From positions 62,001-126,000 of the forward strand of contig NZ_CANLMP010000001.1 in NCBI RefSeq assembly GCF_947492405.1: a DNA stretch of 64,000 nt. Direction: 5' to 3'. This document shows, piece after piece, positions 42,861 through 52,603 of this stretch. The translations under genes were made by a program, and so were the position numbers. This DNA comes from an uncultured Aquimarina sp. Its GTDB lineage: Bacteria > Bacteroidota > Bacteroidia > Flavobacteriales > Flavobacteriaceae. The notes under the pieces were generated by a model. It did no database searches and was not told the DNA's origin. It was given only the letters and a program-made list of their open reading frames with translations. The first letter of the stretch is position 1. Every line of letters starts with the position of its first letter.

Positions 42861-43229
42861 ATGAGTAAAATTTCTAATTTTATTACGGGTAGGATACGAG
42901 GTTGTGGATATGCATTAAAAGGAGCATTGATATTACTTAGAACCGAACCAAGTATACAAGTACAGGCTGTCATAGCGATTATTATGACAGCCTTAGGTTT
43001 TTATATGAATATAACTGCTACTGAGTGGATTTTACAAACTTTTGCCATTGGGCTTGTGATGAGTATCGAAGGGCTAAATACTACCGTAGAAGCAATTGCG
43101 GATTTTATTCATCCTGATTTTCACGATAAAATAGGTTTCATTAAAGATATTGCAGCAGGAGCAGTATTTATAGCTGCAGTAATAGCGGTTATTGTAGGCT
43201 GTATTATTTATCTTCCTTATTTATTATAG
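42861..43229 (+). CDS. dgkA: Diacylglycerol kinase-type membrane enzyme (DgkA/undecaprenol kinase family)
   Basis: A 122-residue protein with three membrane helices. The family core EGLNTTVEAIADFIHPDFHDKIGFIKDIAAGAV contains the catalytic Glu and the E-x-x-N and KD-x-x-A motifs. It phosphorylates diacylglycerol or undecaprenol in the inner membrane; which lipid is used cannot be told from these residues. Co-directional with tpx and probably read through from it. Confidence 0.88.
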   Translation: MSKISNFITGRIRGCGYALKGALILLRTEPSIQVQAVIAIIMTALGFYMNITATEWILQTFAIGLVMSIEGLNTTVEAIADFIHPDFHDKIGFIKDIAAGAVFIAAVIAVIVGCIIYLPYLL

Positions 43230-43270
43230 AAAATTTTTTTTCCATTTTTACGTTCCAATATAGATATTCG

Positions 43271-43278
43271 TATTTTTG
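43271..43278 (+). promoter_or_regulatory. Candidate -7 box of ftsK
   Basis: TATTTTTG fits TAnnTTTG, 18 bp upstream of the ftsK start codon. No convincing -33 TTG. Confidence 0.4.
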
Positions 43279-43296
43279 CGATAACACACCCAAAAA

Positions 43297-45786
43297 ATGG
43301 CAAAAAAAAAAGCAACAACAAAAAGGAAAACCACAAAAAAACCTAAAACTCCTTTAAAAGAAAGATTTACTTTATCAAGACAGCAAAAAGTTGTTTTGGG
43401 TAGTTTCTTATTTTTTTTGGGGATAGCATTATTCTTTGCATTTGTATCTTTTTTCTTTAATTGGAAAATAGATCAAAGTGAAATTTCTCAATTTCCAAAT
43501 AGAACTTCTTCGGCAAAAAATTGGCTTAGCATTTCGGGTGCTAAAGTAAGTGACTTTTTCATTTTTAGAGGTTTTGGTATTTCAGCTTTGATTCTTCCGG
43601 TTCTTATTTCACTTACAGGGGTCTACTTGTTTTTTGACTTAAACAGAAAGAAACTAGCTGGGTTCTGGTTTTGGGGAACACTGGTAATGTTATGGATTTC
43701 AGTGATTTTTGGATTTGTACAAAAAGAAAGCGGTTTACTTGCAGGGGTCATAGGATATGAAGTTAATGACTTTATGCAGGACTATATAGGGTTTATCGGA
43801 ACCGTATTGGTATTAGCCTTTTTTGCTATTGTCTATATCGTAGTTCGTTTAAGATATACTCCAGAAAAGATATCTGCTTCTTTAAAAAAGACACAAACGG
43901 AAATCACAAAAGACTATCAGTCAGGTAAAAAGATTAATGGTACGAAGAGTTTACCAAAAGAAGATAAAAAAGAAGACAAAAAGGAAGATGCAGAGAAAGA
44001 AAGTTTATCTCTTGGTGACACGAAGGATCTTTCATTGAATACCGTTACAGAAAAAATTAAAGAAAAAACCTCTCTTTTCGGAAGTAAGAAATCTGCTGAG
44101 ACTACAAAAACAACTGTAAACGAGTTTTATGGAAATCCTGAGAATCAGTCTGATGAGATTCCAGAAAAATTGATTATCAAGTCAGAGGATAATCCAGAGG
44201 ATATAGCGATGGAAGTAGAGACTATCGTCGAAGAAGAAGAAGTAGAAAATCTTAGTGCTAAATTAGTAAAGGATTTTGGAGAATTTGATCCAAAATTAGA
44301 ATTAGGGAATTATAAATTTCCAGCTATTGATTTACTCAAGGATTACTCAATACAAAACGGAGGAATAACTATTGATCAGGGAGAACTCGAAGAAAATAAA
44401 AATCGTATAGTAGAGACGCTGAAAAACTATAAGATAGAAATTGCTCAGATTAAGGCAACTGTTGGTCCTACAGTAACTTTATATGAAATTGTACCAGAAG
44501 CAGGAATTCGTATTTCGAAAATTAAAAACCTTGAAGATGATATAGCATTGTCATTGGCTGCATTGGGAATTAGGATTATAGCACCAATTCCTGGTAAAGG
44601 AACCATTGGTATCGAAGTTCCTAACAAAAAATCTACAATAGTTTCTATGCGATCGGCAATTGCCTCATCGAAGTTTCAGGAAGCAGAAATGGAACTTCCT
44701 TTATCTCTTGGTAAAACAATTTCTAATGAAACTTTTGTGGTTGACTTGGCAAAAATGCCGCACTTATTAATGGCAGGAGCTACAGGACAGGGTAAATCTG
44801 TTGGGCTAAACGCAATTTTGACTTCTTTGTTATATAAAAAACATCCTGCAGAAGTAAAGTTTGTGTTAGTGGATCCTAAAAAGGTAGAATTAACATTATT
44901 CAATAAAATAGAACGTCATTATCTTGCCAAACTACCGGATACAGATGAAGCTATTATAACGGATAATAATAAAGTGATTAACACACTGAACTCTCTTTGT
45001 ATAGAGATGGATGCTCGATATGATTTGTTGAAAAATGCAATGGTTCGAAATATAAAGGAGTATAACACCAAATTCCGAGCACGGAAGCTAAATCCAGAAA
45101 ATGGACATAAGTTTTTACCTTATATTGTTTTAGTAGTAGATGAGTTTGCCGATTTGATAATGACAGCCGGTAAAGAAGTAGAAACACCGATCGCTAGATT
45201 AGCGCAATTGGCGAGAGCAATAGGAATACATCTTATTATTGCAACACAGCGACCTTCTGTTAATGTGATAACAGGTATGATCAAAGCGAATTTTCCAGCC
45301 AGAATTGCATTTAGAGTAACTTCTAAAATTGATTCTCGTACTATTTTAGACACGGGAGGAGCAGACCAGTTAATTGGTCGTGGAGATATGTTATATACAC
45401 AAGGTAATGATCTTGTTAGAATTCAATGTGCTTTTGTGGATACTCCAGAAGTAGAGCGGATAACTGATTATATAGGTAGTCAAAAAGCATATCCTGATGC
45501 ACACCTATTACCAGAATATTCAGGAGAGGAAAGTGGCACAAGTCTTGATATAGATAAGAAAGATAGAGATAAACTTTTTAATGAAGCGGCAGAAGTTATT
45601 GTCACAGCGCAGCAAGGTTCGGCGTCTTTATTGCAGAGAAAGCTTAAACTGGGTTATAACAGAGCCGGAAGATTGATTGATCAGTTAGAAGCTGCTGGTA
45701 TTGTAGGTCCTTTTGAAGGAAGTAAAGCCAGACAAGTTTTAATAACTGATTTAATAGCTCTGAAACAGTTATTAGACTCAGAGTAA
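43297..45786 (+). CDS. ftsK: DNA translocase FtsK
   Basis: An 829-residue protein: Lys-rich start, four membrane helices (about residues 30-190), an acidic linker (about 200-340), the motor with Walker A GATGQGKSVGLNAIL (Gln where many have Ser) and Walker B YIVLVVDEFADL, IIATQRPSVNVITGMIK, and a C-terminal winged-helix gamma domain (KLKLGYNRAGRLIDQLEAAGIVG) that reads KOPS-type DNA signals. It moves chromosome ends through the septum at division. The lolA gene follows directly. Confidence 0.96.
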   Translation: MAKKKATTKRKTTKKPKTPLKERFTLSRQQKVVLGSFLFFLGIALFFAFVSFFFNWKIDQSEISQFPNRTSSAKNWLSISGAKVSDFFIFRGFGISALILPVLISLTGVYLFFDLNRKKLAGFWFWGTLVMLWISVIFGFVQKESGLLAGVIGYEVNDFMQDYIGFIGTVLVLAFFAIVYIVVRLRYTPEKISASLKKTQTEITKDYQSGKKINGTKSLPKEDKKEDKKEDAEKESLSLGDTKDLSLNTVTEKIKEKTSLFGSKKSAETTKTTVNEFYGNPENQSDEIPEKLIIKSEDNPEDIAMEVETIVEEEEVENLSAKLVKDFGEFDPKLELGNYKFPAIDLLKDYSIQNGGITIDQGELEENKNRIVETLKNYKIEIAQIKATVGPTVTLYEIVPEAGIRISKIKNLEDDIALSLAALGIRIIAPIPGKGTIGIEVPNKKSTIVSMRSAIASSKFQEAEMELPLSLGKTISNETFVVDLAKMPHLLMAGATGQGKSVGLNAILTSLLYKKHPAEVKFVLVDPKKVELTLFNKIERHYLAKLPDTDEAIITDNNKVINTLNSLCIEMDARYDLLKNAMVRNIKEYNTKFRARKLNPENGHKFLPYIVLVVDEFADLIMTAGKEVETPIARLAQLARAIGIHLIIATQRPSVNVITGMIKANFPARIAFRVTSKIDSRTILDTGGADQLIGRGDMLYTQGNDLVRIQCAFVDTPEVERITDYIGSQKAYPDAHLLPEYSGEESGTSLDIDKKDRDKLFNEAAEVIVTAQQGSASLLQRKLKLGYNRAGRLIDQLEAAGIVGPFEGSKARQVLITDLIALKQLLDSE

Positions 45787-45839
45787 TTATAGTAAATTTG
45801 TAGAATAAAAGAGATTTTTAAATACATAGACATAAATAG

Positions 45840-46475
45840 ATGATAAAGAGAATATTTTTTTTAGTTATTACCCTTTTTATTGCTACTGCTCAGGCGCAAG
45901 ATGCAAAACAACTTTTAGATGAAGTGTCTACTAAGGTTAGAAGTTATGATAATATTGTTATAGGATTTAAATATGCCCTGAATAACCCTGCAGAGAATGT
46001 TTCTCAGGAGACAAGAGGAGATGTTACTCTATTAGGAGATAAATACTTATTGAATCTAATGGGGACTGAACAAATGTATGACGGTAAGAAATTACATATT
46101 ATTATTCCTGAAGATGAGGAGATAAATATTTCTTCTCAAAGTGCAGAAGATGATGCGAGTGTTACACCTTCTAAAATGCTTACGTTTTATGAAGATGGAT
46201 ATACTTCTAAATTAGATATAGTTCAAAACGTACAAGGAAGAAAAATTCAGTTTGTAAAATTAATTCCAATCGATTCTAAGAGTGAATTAAAAGAGATTTT
46301 ATTAGGAATTGATAAGCAAACAAAGCATATTTATAAACTTATTCTTATGCAGAATAATGGAACAAATATTACGATAACGGTGAATAGTTTTAAGACAAAT
46401 CAGCCGCTTTCTAAAACCTTATTTGTTTTTAACGAATCAAAATATAGCAATTATTACATCAATCGTTTAGATTAG
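45840..46475 (+). CDS. lolA: LolA-like outer-membrane lipoprotein carrier
   Basis: A 211-residue periplasmic protein with a signal peptide (ends ATAQAQ). The half-barrel pattern of LolA is seen in SYDNIVIGFKYAL, GDVTLLGDKYLL, TEQMYDGKKLHIIIPEDEEI and ILLGIDKQTKHIYKLI. It would shuttle lipoproteins from LolCDE to the outer membrane. The same LolA-LptF/G-ribB order is common in Flavobacteriia; the ftsK gene lies 54 bp upstream. Confidence 0.85.
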   Translation: MIKRIFFLVITLFIATAQAQDAKQLLDEVSTKVRSYDNIVIGFKYALNNPAENVSQETRGDVTLLGDKYLLNLMGTEQMYDGKKLHIIIPEDEEINISSQSAEDDASVTPSKMLTFYEDGYTSKLDIVQNVQGRKIQFVKLIPIDSKSELKEILLGIDKQTKHIYKLILMQNNGTNITITVNSFKTNQPLSKTLFVFNESKYSNYYINRLD

Positions 46476-46510
46476 TAATATATTTAGACATTAATTTATA
46501 ATCAATACCC

Positions 46511-46529
46511 ATCCCGAAGATTTCGGGAT
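46511..46529. repeat. Small hairpin between lolA and lptF/G genes
   Basis: ATCCCGAA-GAT-TTCGGGAT, followed by TTTATTTTAG. A frequent intergenic palindrome in flavobacteria; may act as attenuator within the operon. Confidence 0.6.
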
Positions 46530-46548
46530 TTATTTTAGTAGCGAATAG

Positions 46549-48396
46549 GTGAAAATACTTGACAGATATATTCTAACGACGTTTTTAAAGACTTTTTTCC
46601 CACTCTTTATTATTATCATGTTTATCCTTTTATTGCAAACAATCTGGTTGTTTATCTCAGAGTTAGCAGGAAAAGATTTAGATTTTTCAGTGATAATAAA
46701 GTTTTTGACATACGCTACGCCTAGGTTAATACCGATGGTATTACCACTTACTATATTGCTTACTTCTATCATGATCTTTGGTAATTTTGCAGAGAACTAT
46801 GAGTTCGCTGCAATGAAATCATCAGGTATTTCTTTACAGAGAGCAATGAGAACCTTATCGGTGTTTATCTTTTTTGTTGGGATTGGAGCATTTTTATTTT
46901 CCAATACAGTAATTCCCAATTCAGAAAGAAAGTTTGTTAACCTTAGGAAAAATATAGTAAAAGTCAAACCTGCTATGGTAATTACTCCCAATCAATTCAA
47001 TGATTTGGGAGACATAAACATACGAGTATCTGAAAAATATGGAGATAATGATCAATTTATTAAGGATGTAATTATTCATAAAAAAGGAGTTAGAGCAGGT
47101 AATTTTACAGTAATAAAAGCCACTGACGGTGAATTAAAGGGAAGCATTGATTCTGACTTAATTACGTTGGTACTTAATGATGGAAATTATTACGATGAAA
47201 TCCAACAGAAATCTCCTAAACAAAGAAAAAAACTGCCATTTGCTAAAACCTATTTTAAGCAGTATGTTCTTAATATGGACTTGTCTTCTTTAGATAATGT
47301 GGATATGGATGCTCAGCAATATAGTAAAGGGTATAACATGCTAAATGTAAGTGGGCTTAAAAATGAAATAGATACATTATCGATCCAAGTAAATGATGAG
47401 GTTGTATCTACACAAGAAGATGTAAATAGAAGAAATGGATTTAAAGAGCTAAATAGAAATCTAAAAATAGATACACTAAAAAAAGCAACTGTTGATACAT
47501 TAGATTTGATAAATGATCGCTTTAATGTAAGACAGAAATCACAAATCTATAACCTTGCATTTTCTAATGTAGATGGGGTTATTAGAAGAATACAAACATC
47601 CAAAAGAACATTAGAAGTAAAAAAAAGAGCGCTTAATAAGTACGAGATGTCATTGCATGATAAATATGCATTGGGTATTGCTTGTGTTCTGTTATTTTTT
47701 GTAGGAGCTCCGTTAGGTGCAATTATTCGTAAAGGAGGATTAGGATTGCCAATTGTGATCGGAGTAGTACTTTTTCTTACGTATCATTTTATCGGAATTT
47801 TTGCAAAAAATGGGGCAGAAGAAGGAGGAGTTCCACCATTTGTTGGTTCTTGGCTTTCTACATTCATCATATTTCCTCTGAGTATATTTTTAACGTATCG
47901 AGCAACTAGGGATAGAGGGTTTGTTAGCTTCGATATTCTAATTCAACCTATTAGAGATTTTTTTGAGAAGAAATTCAGTAAATCAAAAGAAAACAAAGTT
48001 GAAAATTCATTAGTTGATGAAGAGATTGATGTGGTTATTGATGAAAACATTTTGTTACAAGCTGAAAAGGATAAAAGTGATTTTCAGGAAAACTCAATAT
48101 TAGTAATTTCATTGTTTATACTCTTAGTGTTAGTGAATACCGCTATTACTTTAATATCAAAAGGTACTGGTGATAGTAAAATTATGCTTTTGCTTTTTAA
48201 TTGTTTAGGGATTATAGCATACCTAGTGTTTTACTTTAAATCTTATGTTAGTCATAGAAGTTTTTATGCTCATTTTAAAGGAATTATAAATAAACCTTCA
48301 TTATTGTTATTTTTTATACTTGGCATTCCATTGTATCCATTTGTTTATTTCTATTATAAAAATAAAATGAACAAAGATTTGAACAAAATCAGATAA
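46549..48396 (+). CDS. LptF/LptG-family LPS export permease
   Basis: A 615-residue YjgP/YjgQ-type permease starting with GTG (MKILDRYILTTFLKTFFP). Three membrane helices (about residues 12-35, 55-75, 100-122), a periplasmic beta-jellyroll domain (about 130-360), then three further helices with FFVGAPLGAIIRKGGLGLP; an additional C-terminal hydrophobic part (about 520-605) exceeds the usual 360-400 residue family length. It forms the membrane part of the LptB2FG complex that lifts LPS to the outer membrane. Confidence 0.88.
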   Translation: MKILDRYILTTFLKTFFPLFIIIMFILLLQTIWLFISELAGKDLDFSVIIKFLTYATPRLIPMVLPLTILLTSIMIFGNFAENYEFAAMKSSGISLQRAMRTLSVFIFFVGIGAFLFSNTVIPNSERKFVNLRKNIVKVKPAMVITPNQFNDLGDINIRVSEKYGDNDQFIKDVIIHKKGVRAGNFTVIKATDGELKGSIDSDLITLVLNDGNYYDEIQQKSPKQRKKLPFAKTYFKQYVLNMDLSSLDNVDMDAQQYSKGYNMLNVSGLKNEIDTLSIQVNDEVVSTQEDVNRRNGFKELNRNLKIDTLKKATVDTLDLINDRFNVRQKSQIYNLAFSNVDGVIRRIQTSKRTLEVKKRALNKYEMSLHDKYALGIACVLLFFVGAPLGAIIRKGGLGLPIVIGVVLFLTYHFIGIFAKNGAEEGGVPPFVGSWLSTFIIFPLSIFLTYRATRDRGFVSFDILIQPIRDFFEKKFSKSKENKVENSLVDEEIDVVIDENILLQAEKDKSDFQENSILVISLFILLVLVNTAITLISKGTGDSKIMLLLFNCLGIIAYLVFYFKSYVSHRSFYAHFKGIINKPSLLLFFILGIPLYPFVYFYYKNKMNKDLNKIR

Positions 48397-48432
48397 TTAG
48401 AGGATACTGTTCCATTTAAGAATTATATCAAT

Positions 48433-48440
48433 TACCTTTG
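48433..48440 (+). promoter_or_regulatory. Candidate -7 box of ribB
   Basis: TACCTTTG fits TAnnTTTG, 25 bp upstream of the ribB start codon. No clear -33 TTG. Confidence 0.4.
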
Positions 48441-48465
48441 TTGTCAAATTAAGAATTCTATCATT

Positions 48466-49617
48466 ATGTCACAGGTTACGGAGACCAAAAACAAATTGAA
48501 ATTGAACACCATACAAGAAGCTATTGACGATATTCGTCAGGGGAAGGTGATTATAGTCGTTGATGATGAAGATAGAGAGAATGAAGGAGATTTTTTGGCT
48601 GCAGCCGAAAAGGTAACTCCAGAAATGATCAATTTTATGGCGACACACGGACGAGGACTAATTTGTACTCCTATTACAGAACAACGTTGTGAAGACCTGA
48701 AACTGAATATGATGGTTGATAACAATACGGATCCCATGGAAACAGCCTTTACAATTTCTGTGGATCTAAAAGGTAATGGTGTTACTACTGGTATTTCTGC
48801 TAGTGATCGTGCTAAGACTGTTCGTGCACTGATTGACTCAGAAACGAAATCTCATGAGTTAGCTAGACCAGGTCATATTTTTCCATTAAAAGCAAAAGAA
48901 GGTGGTGTTCTAAGAAGAACAGGCCATACCGAAGCAGCAATAGATTTTGCCAGATTAGCAGGTCTACAGCCAGCAGGAGTGATTGTAGAAATAATGAATG
49001 AGGATGGTACGATGGCACGTCTCCCGCAATTGGTAGAAGTGGCTAAGAAATATGATCTTAAGTTAGTTTCTATCGAAGATCTGGTAGCATATAGAATGCA
49101 ACACGATTCACTAATCGAAAAGAAAGAAGATTTTGATATAGTTACTCGTTTTGGTAAATACAGACTGAGAGCGTATAAACAAACCACGAATAATCAAATT
49201 CATATAGCATTAACAAAAGGGAGTTGGACCGATAATGAATCAGTGTTGACACGTATTAATTCGACACTGTTTAATAATGATATTTTGGGAACACTAACTA
49301 ATAATGCAGATAAGCGATTAGATGCTATGTTTACCCGAATTAATAAAGAAGGAAAAGGGGCTATTGTTTTTATTAATCAAGAAAGTCAATCTTTTAATCT
49401 GATTAATCGCTTAAAGGCTTTAAAAGAAGTCCAAACAGGAGAAGAAGTAGTAAAAGCACCAAAAATAGTTATGGATACTAAAGATTTTGGTATCGGCGCT
49501 CAGATTTTACACGACCTTAATATTCATAAATTACGATTGGTATCTAATACCGTGCAACAAAAACGTGTAGGTATGATAGGATACGGACTAGAAATAGTAG
49601 AATATGTAAATTATTAG
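48466..49617 (+). CDS. ribB: 3,4-dihydroxy-2-butanone-4-phosphate synthase with degenerate GTP cyclohydrolase II half
   Basis: A 383-residue protein built like RibBA. The RibB half (about 15-215) is intact: [13 protein letters not shown] (acidic metal site), [26 protein letters not shown]. The C-terminal GCHII half (about 220-383) keeps the fold ([26 protein letters not shown]) but the zinc Cys cluster GxxGDxxGSxxCDCG is missing, and this half contains no Cys at all. It can make the riboflavin four-carbon unit but probably not open GTP. Confidence 0.93.
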   Translation: MSQVTETKNKLKLNTIQEAIDDIRQGKVIIVVDDEDRENEGDFLAAAEKVTPEMINFMATHGRGLICTPITEQRCEDLKLNMMVDNNTDPMETAFTISVDLKGNGVTTGISASDRAKTVRALIDSETKSHELARPGHIFPLKAKEGGVLRRTGHTEAAIDFARLAGLQPAGVIVEIMNEDGTMARLPQLVEVAKKYDLKLVSIEDLVAYRMQHDSLIEKKEDFDIVTRFGKYRLRAYKQTTNNQIHIALTKGSWTDNESVLTRINSTLFNNDILGTLTNNADKRLDAMFTRINKEGKGAIVFINQESQSFNLINRLKALKEVQTGEEVVKAPKIVMDTKDFGIGAQILHDLNIHKLRLVSNTVQQKRVGMIGYGLEIVEYVNY

Positions 49618-49628
49618 AAAGTCATTTT

Positions 49629-50819
49629 TTATAAAATACTTTGTAGAGCTTCAATCATTTTTGAGGCTCTTTCTTTTACATCACTTTCAGACCAACTTAC
49701 TTTTATCAAGCATGAAATAGTTCTACCCATCCAGGCATCGCTCGCATTAAAAGAGCGATTATTTTTTTGAAGTCCAGTTTGTTGTTCTTCAGAAAGTTTA
49801 TTTAAAGATTTTGGCTCTAATAAGTGTTCCCACTTCTTATAATAATGCCAGTTGTTATCAAACCAATAAAAACAGGCGTCTACTCCGTGTTCACCAAGGA
49901 TTTTGTGTCCTTTTCTCGCTAAATCTTCAGTGGGAAGGAATAGGTTTAAAAAAGCATAACTTTCTACTCCAGTTTCTGGAACTCTTCTAAACGTAACTTC
50001 AGGAATAGCGGTTAGCGCATCTCTAAGAATAGTATAGTTTTTTTTCTGTAGATCTAAAGTATGATCTAGCTTTCTTAATTGAGCAATTCCTACAGCCGCA
50101 TTTAATTCAGATAGTCTGTAGTTGTATCCTAAAAATGGATGTGTTTCTGCACCTCGATCATTCCCAATATGATCATGTCCATGATCTTGATACTTATGGG
50201 CATTTTCAGCGTACTTTTTAGAATTTGTGATCAGACCACCGCCTTCTCCACAAGTAACTGTTTTTACATAATCAAAAGAAAAACATCCCAAGTCTCCGTA
50301 ACTACCTAAAGGTTTACTATCAAAAGTTCCACCGATAGCTTGACAAGCATCTTCTAATAAAATCAGATTATGTTCGTCACAGATAGTTTTTAAAGCTTTA
50401 AGGTCAGCCATAGAACCGCACATATGTACTGGCATTACCACTTTGGTTTTTGATGTAATCGCTTCTTTTACTGCTTTAGGGTCTAAAGTCAAAGTATCGT
50501 CAATATCACACAAAATAGGAGTAGCACCAACCGATAATATAGCTTCGAAACTAGCAACAAATGTAAAAGTCGGCATAATTACTTCATCTCCAGATCCAAC
50601 ACCTGCAGAAGCTAATGCAACAGTTAGGGCTGCTGTTCCACTTGATACCACCTGAGCGAATTCCGTTTGCATTCTGGAAGCTAGATCTCTTTCTAGTTCT
50701 AAGGCTTTGTGATGTCCATTTCGATTACCATCAAAACCGTAGCGCATTAAAACTCCATTGTCTAATACATCTTGAACTTCTTTCTTTTCTTCAGTTCCAA
50801 ATAGCTCGAATCCTGGCAT
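49629..50819 (-). CDS. DegT/DnrJ/EryC1/StrS-family aminotransferase
   Basis: A 396-residue PLP-dependent enzyme with SSGTAALTVALASAGVGSGDEVIMPTFTF (substrate and PLP region), LLEDACQAIGGTFDSKPLGSYGDLGCFSFDYVKTVTCGEGGG with the Schiff-base Lys, and HPFLGYNYRLSELNAAVGIAQL. Members aminate nucleotide-linked keto sugars; the sugar here is unknown because no sugar-biosynthesis genes adjoin. Converges with ribB and follows the thioredoxin-like gene on the same strand. Confidence 0.9.
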   Translation of the reverse strand: MPGFELFGTEEKKEVQDVLDNGVLMRYGFDGNRNGHHKALELERDLASRMQTEFAQVVSSGTAALTVALASAGVGSGDEVIMPTFTFVASFEAILSVGATPILCDIDDTLTLDPKAVKEAITSKTKVVMPVHMCGSMADLKALKTICDEHNLILLEDACQAIGGTFDSKPLGSYGDLGCFSFDYVKTVTCGEGGGLITNSKKYAENAHKYQDHGHDHIGNDRGAETHPFLGYNYRLSELNAAVGIAQLRKLDHTLDLQKKNYTILRDALTAIPEVTFRRVPETGVESYAFLNLFLPTEDLARKGHKILGEHGVDACFYWFDNNWHYYKKWEHLLEPKSLNKLSEEQQTGLQKNNRSFNASDAWMGRTISCLIKVSWSESDVKERASKMIEALQSIL

Positions 50820-50836
50820 AGGTACAGTGTTAAATT

Positions 50837-50875
50837 AAAAAACTCTCTTCGGCAAAAATACCGAAAAGAGTTTTG
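50837..50875. terminator. Terminator behind the thioredoxin-like lipoprotein-type gene
   Basis: AAAACTCTCTTCGG pairs, with a one-base offset, with CCGAAAAGAGTTTT around a CAAAAATA loop. It lies 30 bp past the stop at 50905 and upstream of the DegT gene. Confidence 0.75.
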
Positions 50876-50904
50876 ATAATATAATGTGTAACTTATCTTT
50901 TTAA

Positions 50905-51360
50905 TTAATAGTTATCGATAATCATGGTTACAAAACTAAAGTATCTACTGGGGTCTCGTAAAGAAGAACTATAAGAACCTTGAGAACCAAGTATTTTGCC
51001 TTTATCATCAAGTGCAATAATATTTGGGAAACCACCTTGTTTGTTGTATTTACTTAATAATTTTTTATTTGCTTTTAGTTGTTCTTCAGAAATTATATCC
51101 ATTCTTCTAGGGATATCTACTTTAAGTAAAACTACTTTTTGTGATTGATTTTTAAATTTCTGAGTCGAAAAGAAATCTTCATGAAGCATGATACAAGGAG
51201 CGCACCAGTCACTACCTGTGAAATACATAAGAATAGGTTTTTTGGTATCTTTAGAAACTTGTTTTGCAGTTTCAAAATCTGTTAACCAATGTAAATCATC
51301 CTCTTGCGCAAATACAGCTGAGGTAATTATCAATGACACAAACAGCACTACTTTTTTCAT
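50905..51360 (-). CDS. Exported thioredoxin-fold protein
   Basis: A 151-residue protein from ATG 51358-51360 (MKKVVLFVSLIITSAVFAQ, a signal peptide); a start at 51384 would add eight residues before the signal and is less likely. Active site TGSDWCAPCIMLHEDFF (CAPC) and GGFPNIIALDDKGK with cis-Pro. This is the thioredoxin_7/DUF255-like type acting in the periplasm as a disulfide reductase or isomerase, perhaps for cytochrome c maturation. Confidence 0.87.
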   Translation of the reverse strand: MKKVVLFVSLIITSAVFAQEDDLHWLTDFETAKQVSKDTKKPILMYFTGSDWCAPCIMLHEDFFSTQKFKNQSQKVVLLKVDIPRRMDIISEEQLKANKKLLSKYNKQGGFPNIIALDDKGKILGSQGSYSSSLRDPSRYFSFVTMIIDNY

Positions 51361-51429
51361 ATTATCAAGTTTTGGGTATGACAAAAATATAACATTTTTT
51401 ATACTCCAAATATCTTGCCAAGTAATTGT

Positions 51430-52059
51430 TTATAAAATAATTACTGTTTCATTAATGGAACGTCTTACTTTTTTAAACTCTGCAAACATATCATCATCAG
51501 CACGATAACCAACTGGTAGTACTAAGACCGAAGTAAGACCACGTTGTGTAAGATTAAGAACTTCGTCATATTTTTCAGGAATAAAACCTTCCATCGGACA
51601 AGCATCTATTTTTTCAGTAGCGCATACAGTTAATAAATTACCCATTGCTAAATAAGCCTGTTTAGCGGCCCAATTGGTAATCTCATCAGCAGGTTTGTTC
51701 TTAAAAGAATCAACGAGTTGTTCCTTAAAGGGTTTAAGTATCTCATCAGAAGTGTTTCTTATCGCTTTTACGTTATCAAAATACTTAGTAATGTATTCTT
51801 CTCCAACAGTATTTTCGATGCAAAAGACCAATACATGAGATGCATCTGCAACTTGTTGTTGATTCCAAGAATGTTCAGTAAGTTCTTTCTGAATTTCTCT
51901 ATTATGTAGCACAACCAATTTTAATGGCTGTAATCCATAAGAAGTAGCAGTAAGATTAAAAGCTTCTGTAAGTATATCTATTTTCTCTTGAGGGAGTATA
52001 CGTGTGTTATCAAATTTTTTTGTAGCATATCGCCATTGTAGGCTTTCGATAATTTCCAT
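51430..52059 (-). CDS. NAD(P)H-dependent nitroreductase-family oxidoreductase
   Basis: A 209-residue FMN-dependent protein of the NfsB type: SLQWRYATKKFDNTRIL at the start (FMN phosphate Arg and Lys), NLTATSYGLQPLKLVVLHN, AKQAYLAMGNLLTVCATEKIDACPMEGF and LVLPVGYRADDD. It reduces quinones or nitro compounds with NAD(P)H. It stands divergent from the thioesterase gene and lies on the same strand as the thioredoxin-like gene, 69 bp upstream of it. Confidence 0.92.
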   Translation of the reverse strand: MEIIESLQWRYATKKFDNTRILPQEKIDILTEAFNLTATSYGLQPLKLVVLHNREIQKELTEHSWNQQQVADASHVLVFCIENTVGEEYITKYFDNVKAIRNTSDEILKPFKEQLVDSFKNKPADEITNWAAKQAYLAMGNLLTVCATEKIDACPMEGFIPEKYDEVLNLTQRGLTSVLVLPVGYRADDDMFAEFKKVRRSINETVIIL

Positions 52060-52149
52060 TCTAATTTTTTAAAAATTATACCACAAAGATACAGGTATAA
52101 CAAGTATCTTTATTCATCAAACTGATAAGAAAAAACTATATCACATTAT

Positions 52150-52545
52150 ATGAATACTATAGATGAATTGATCCAAAAATCTGAGACTAGAATCTTTAAA
52201 GCTGTTTTTCCTAATACGACCAATCACTATGAGACTTTGTTTGGTGGAACTGCCTTACAATTTATGGATGAGGTCTCTTTTATATGCGCTACTCGTTTTA
52301 GTAGAAAAAAAGTAGTAACGATTTCTACAGGTAAAATTGATTTTGAAAAACCAATTCCACAAGGAACGATTATAGAATTAGTAGCTAAGGTAAGTGAGGT
52401 AGGAACAACTAGTTGTACAGTACAAGTAGATATTTATAAAGAAGATATGTATAATTATGATCGTGAAATAGCCGTTTCCGGAATGTTCAAGTTTGTAGCT
52501 ATTGATAATGATAAAAAACCTATTCCAATTATTGATAAAAGCTGA
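52150..52545 (+). CDS. Hotdog-fold acyl-CoA thioesterase
   Basis: A 131-residue single-domain hotdog protein: TNHYETLFGGTALQFMDEVS contains the Asn/Gly-Gly and Asp region of the YciA/BFIT-like group, and TISTGKIDFEKPIPQGTIIELVAKV forms the central strands. It hydrolyses acyl-CoA esters as a hexamer; chain-length preference cannot be predicted. Followed by a strong bidirectional terminator shared with nhaC. Confidence 0.9.
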   Translation: MNTIDELIQKSETRIFKAVFPNTTNHYETLFGGTALQFMDEVSFICATRFSRKKVVTISTGKIDFEKPIPQGTIIELVAKVSEVGTTSCTVQVDIYKEDMYNYDREIAVSGMFKFVAIDNDKKPIPIIDKS

Positions 52546-52550
52546 AAATT

Positions 52551-52586
52551 AAAAAATCGTATTCTTTTAAAGAATACGATTTTTTA
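52551..52586. terminator. Bidirectional terminator between thioesterase and nhaC
   Basis: AAAAAATCGTATTCTTT pairs with AGAATACGATTTTTT over a TAA loop; T-runs on both strands. Confidence 0.9.
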
Positions 52587-52603
52587 TAGTGATAAAGCTT
52601 TTG

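Noticed and set aside
44445..45353. Several minus-strand frames inside ftsK.
   Set aside because: ftsK is complete with all motor motifs; the antisense frames have no start context and no family.
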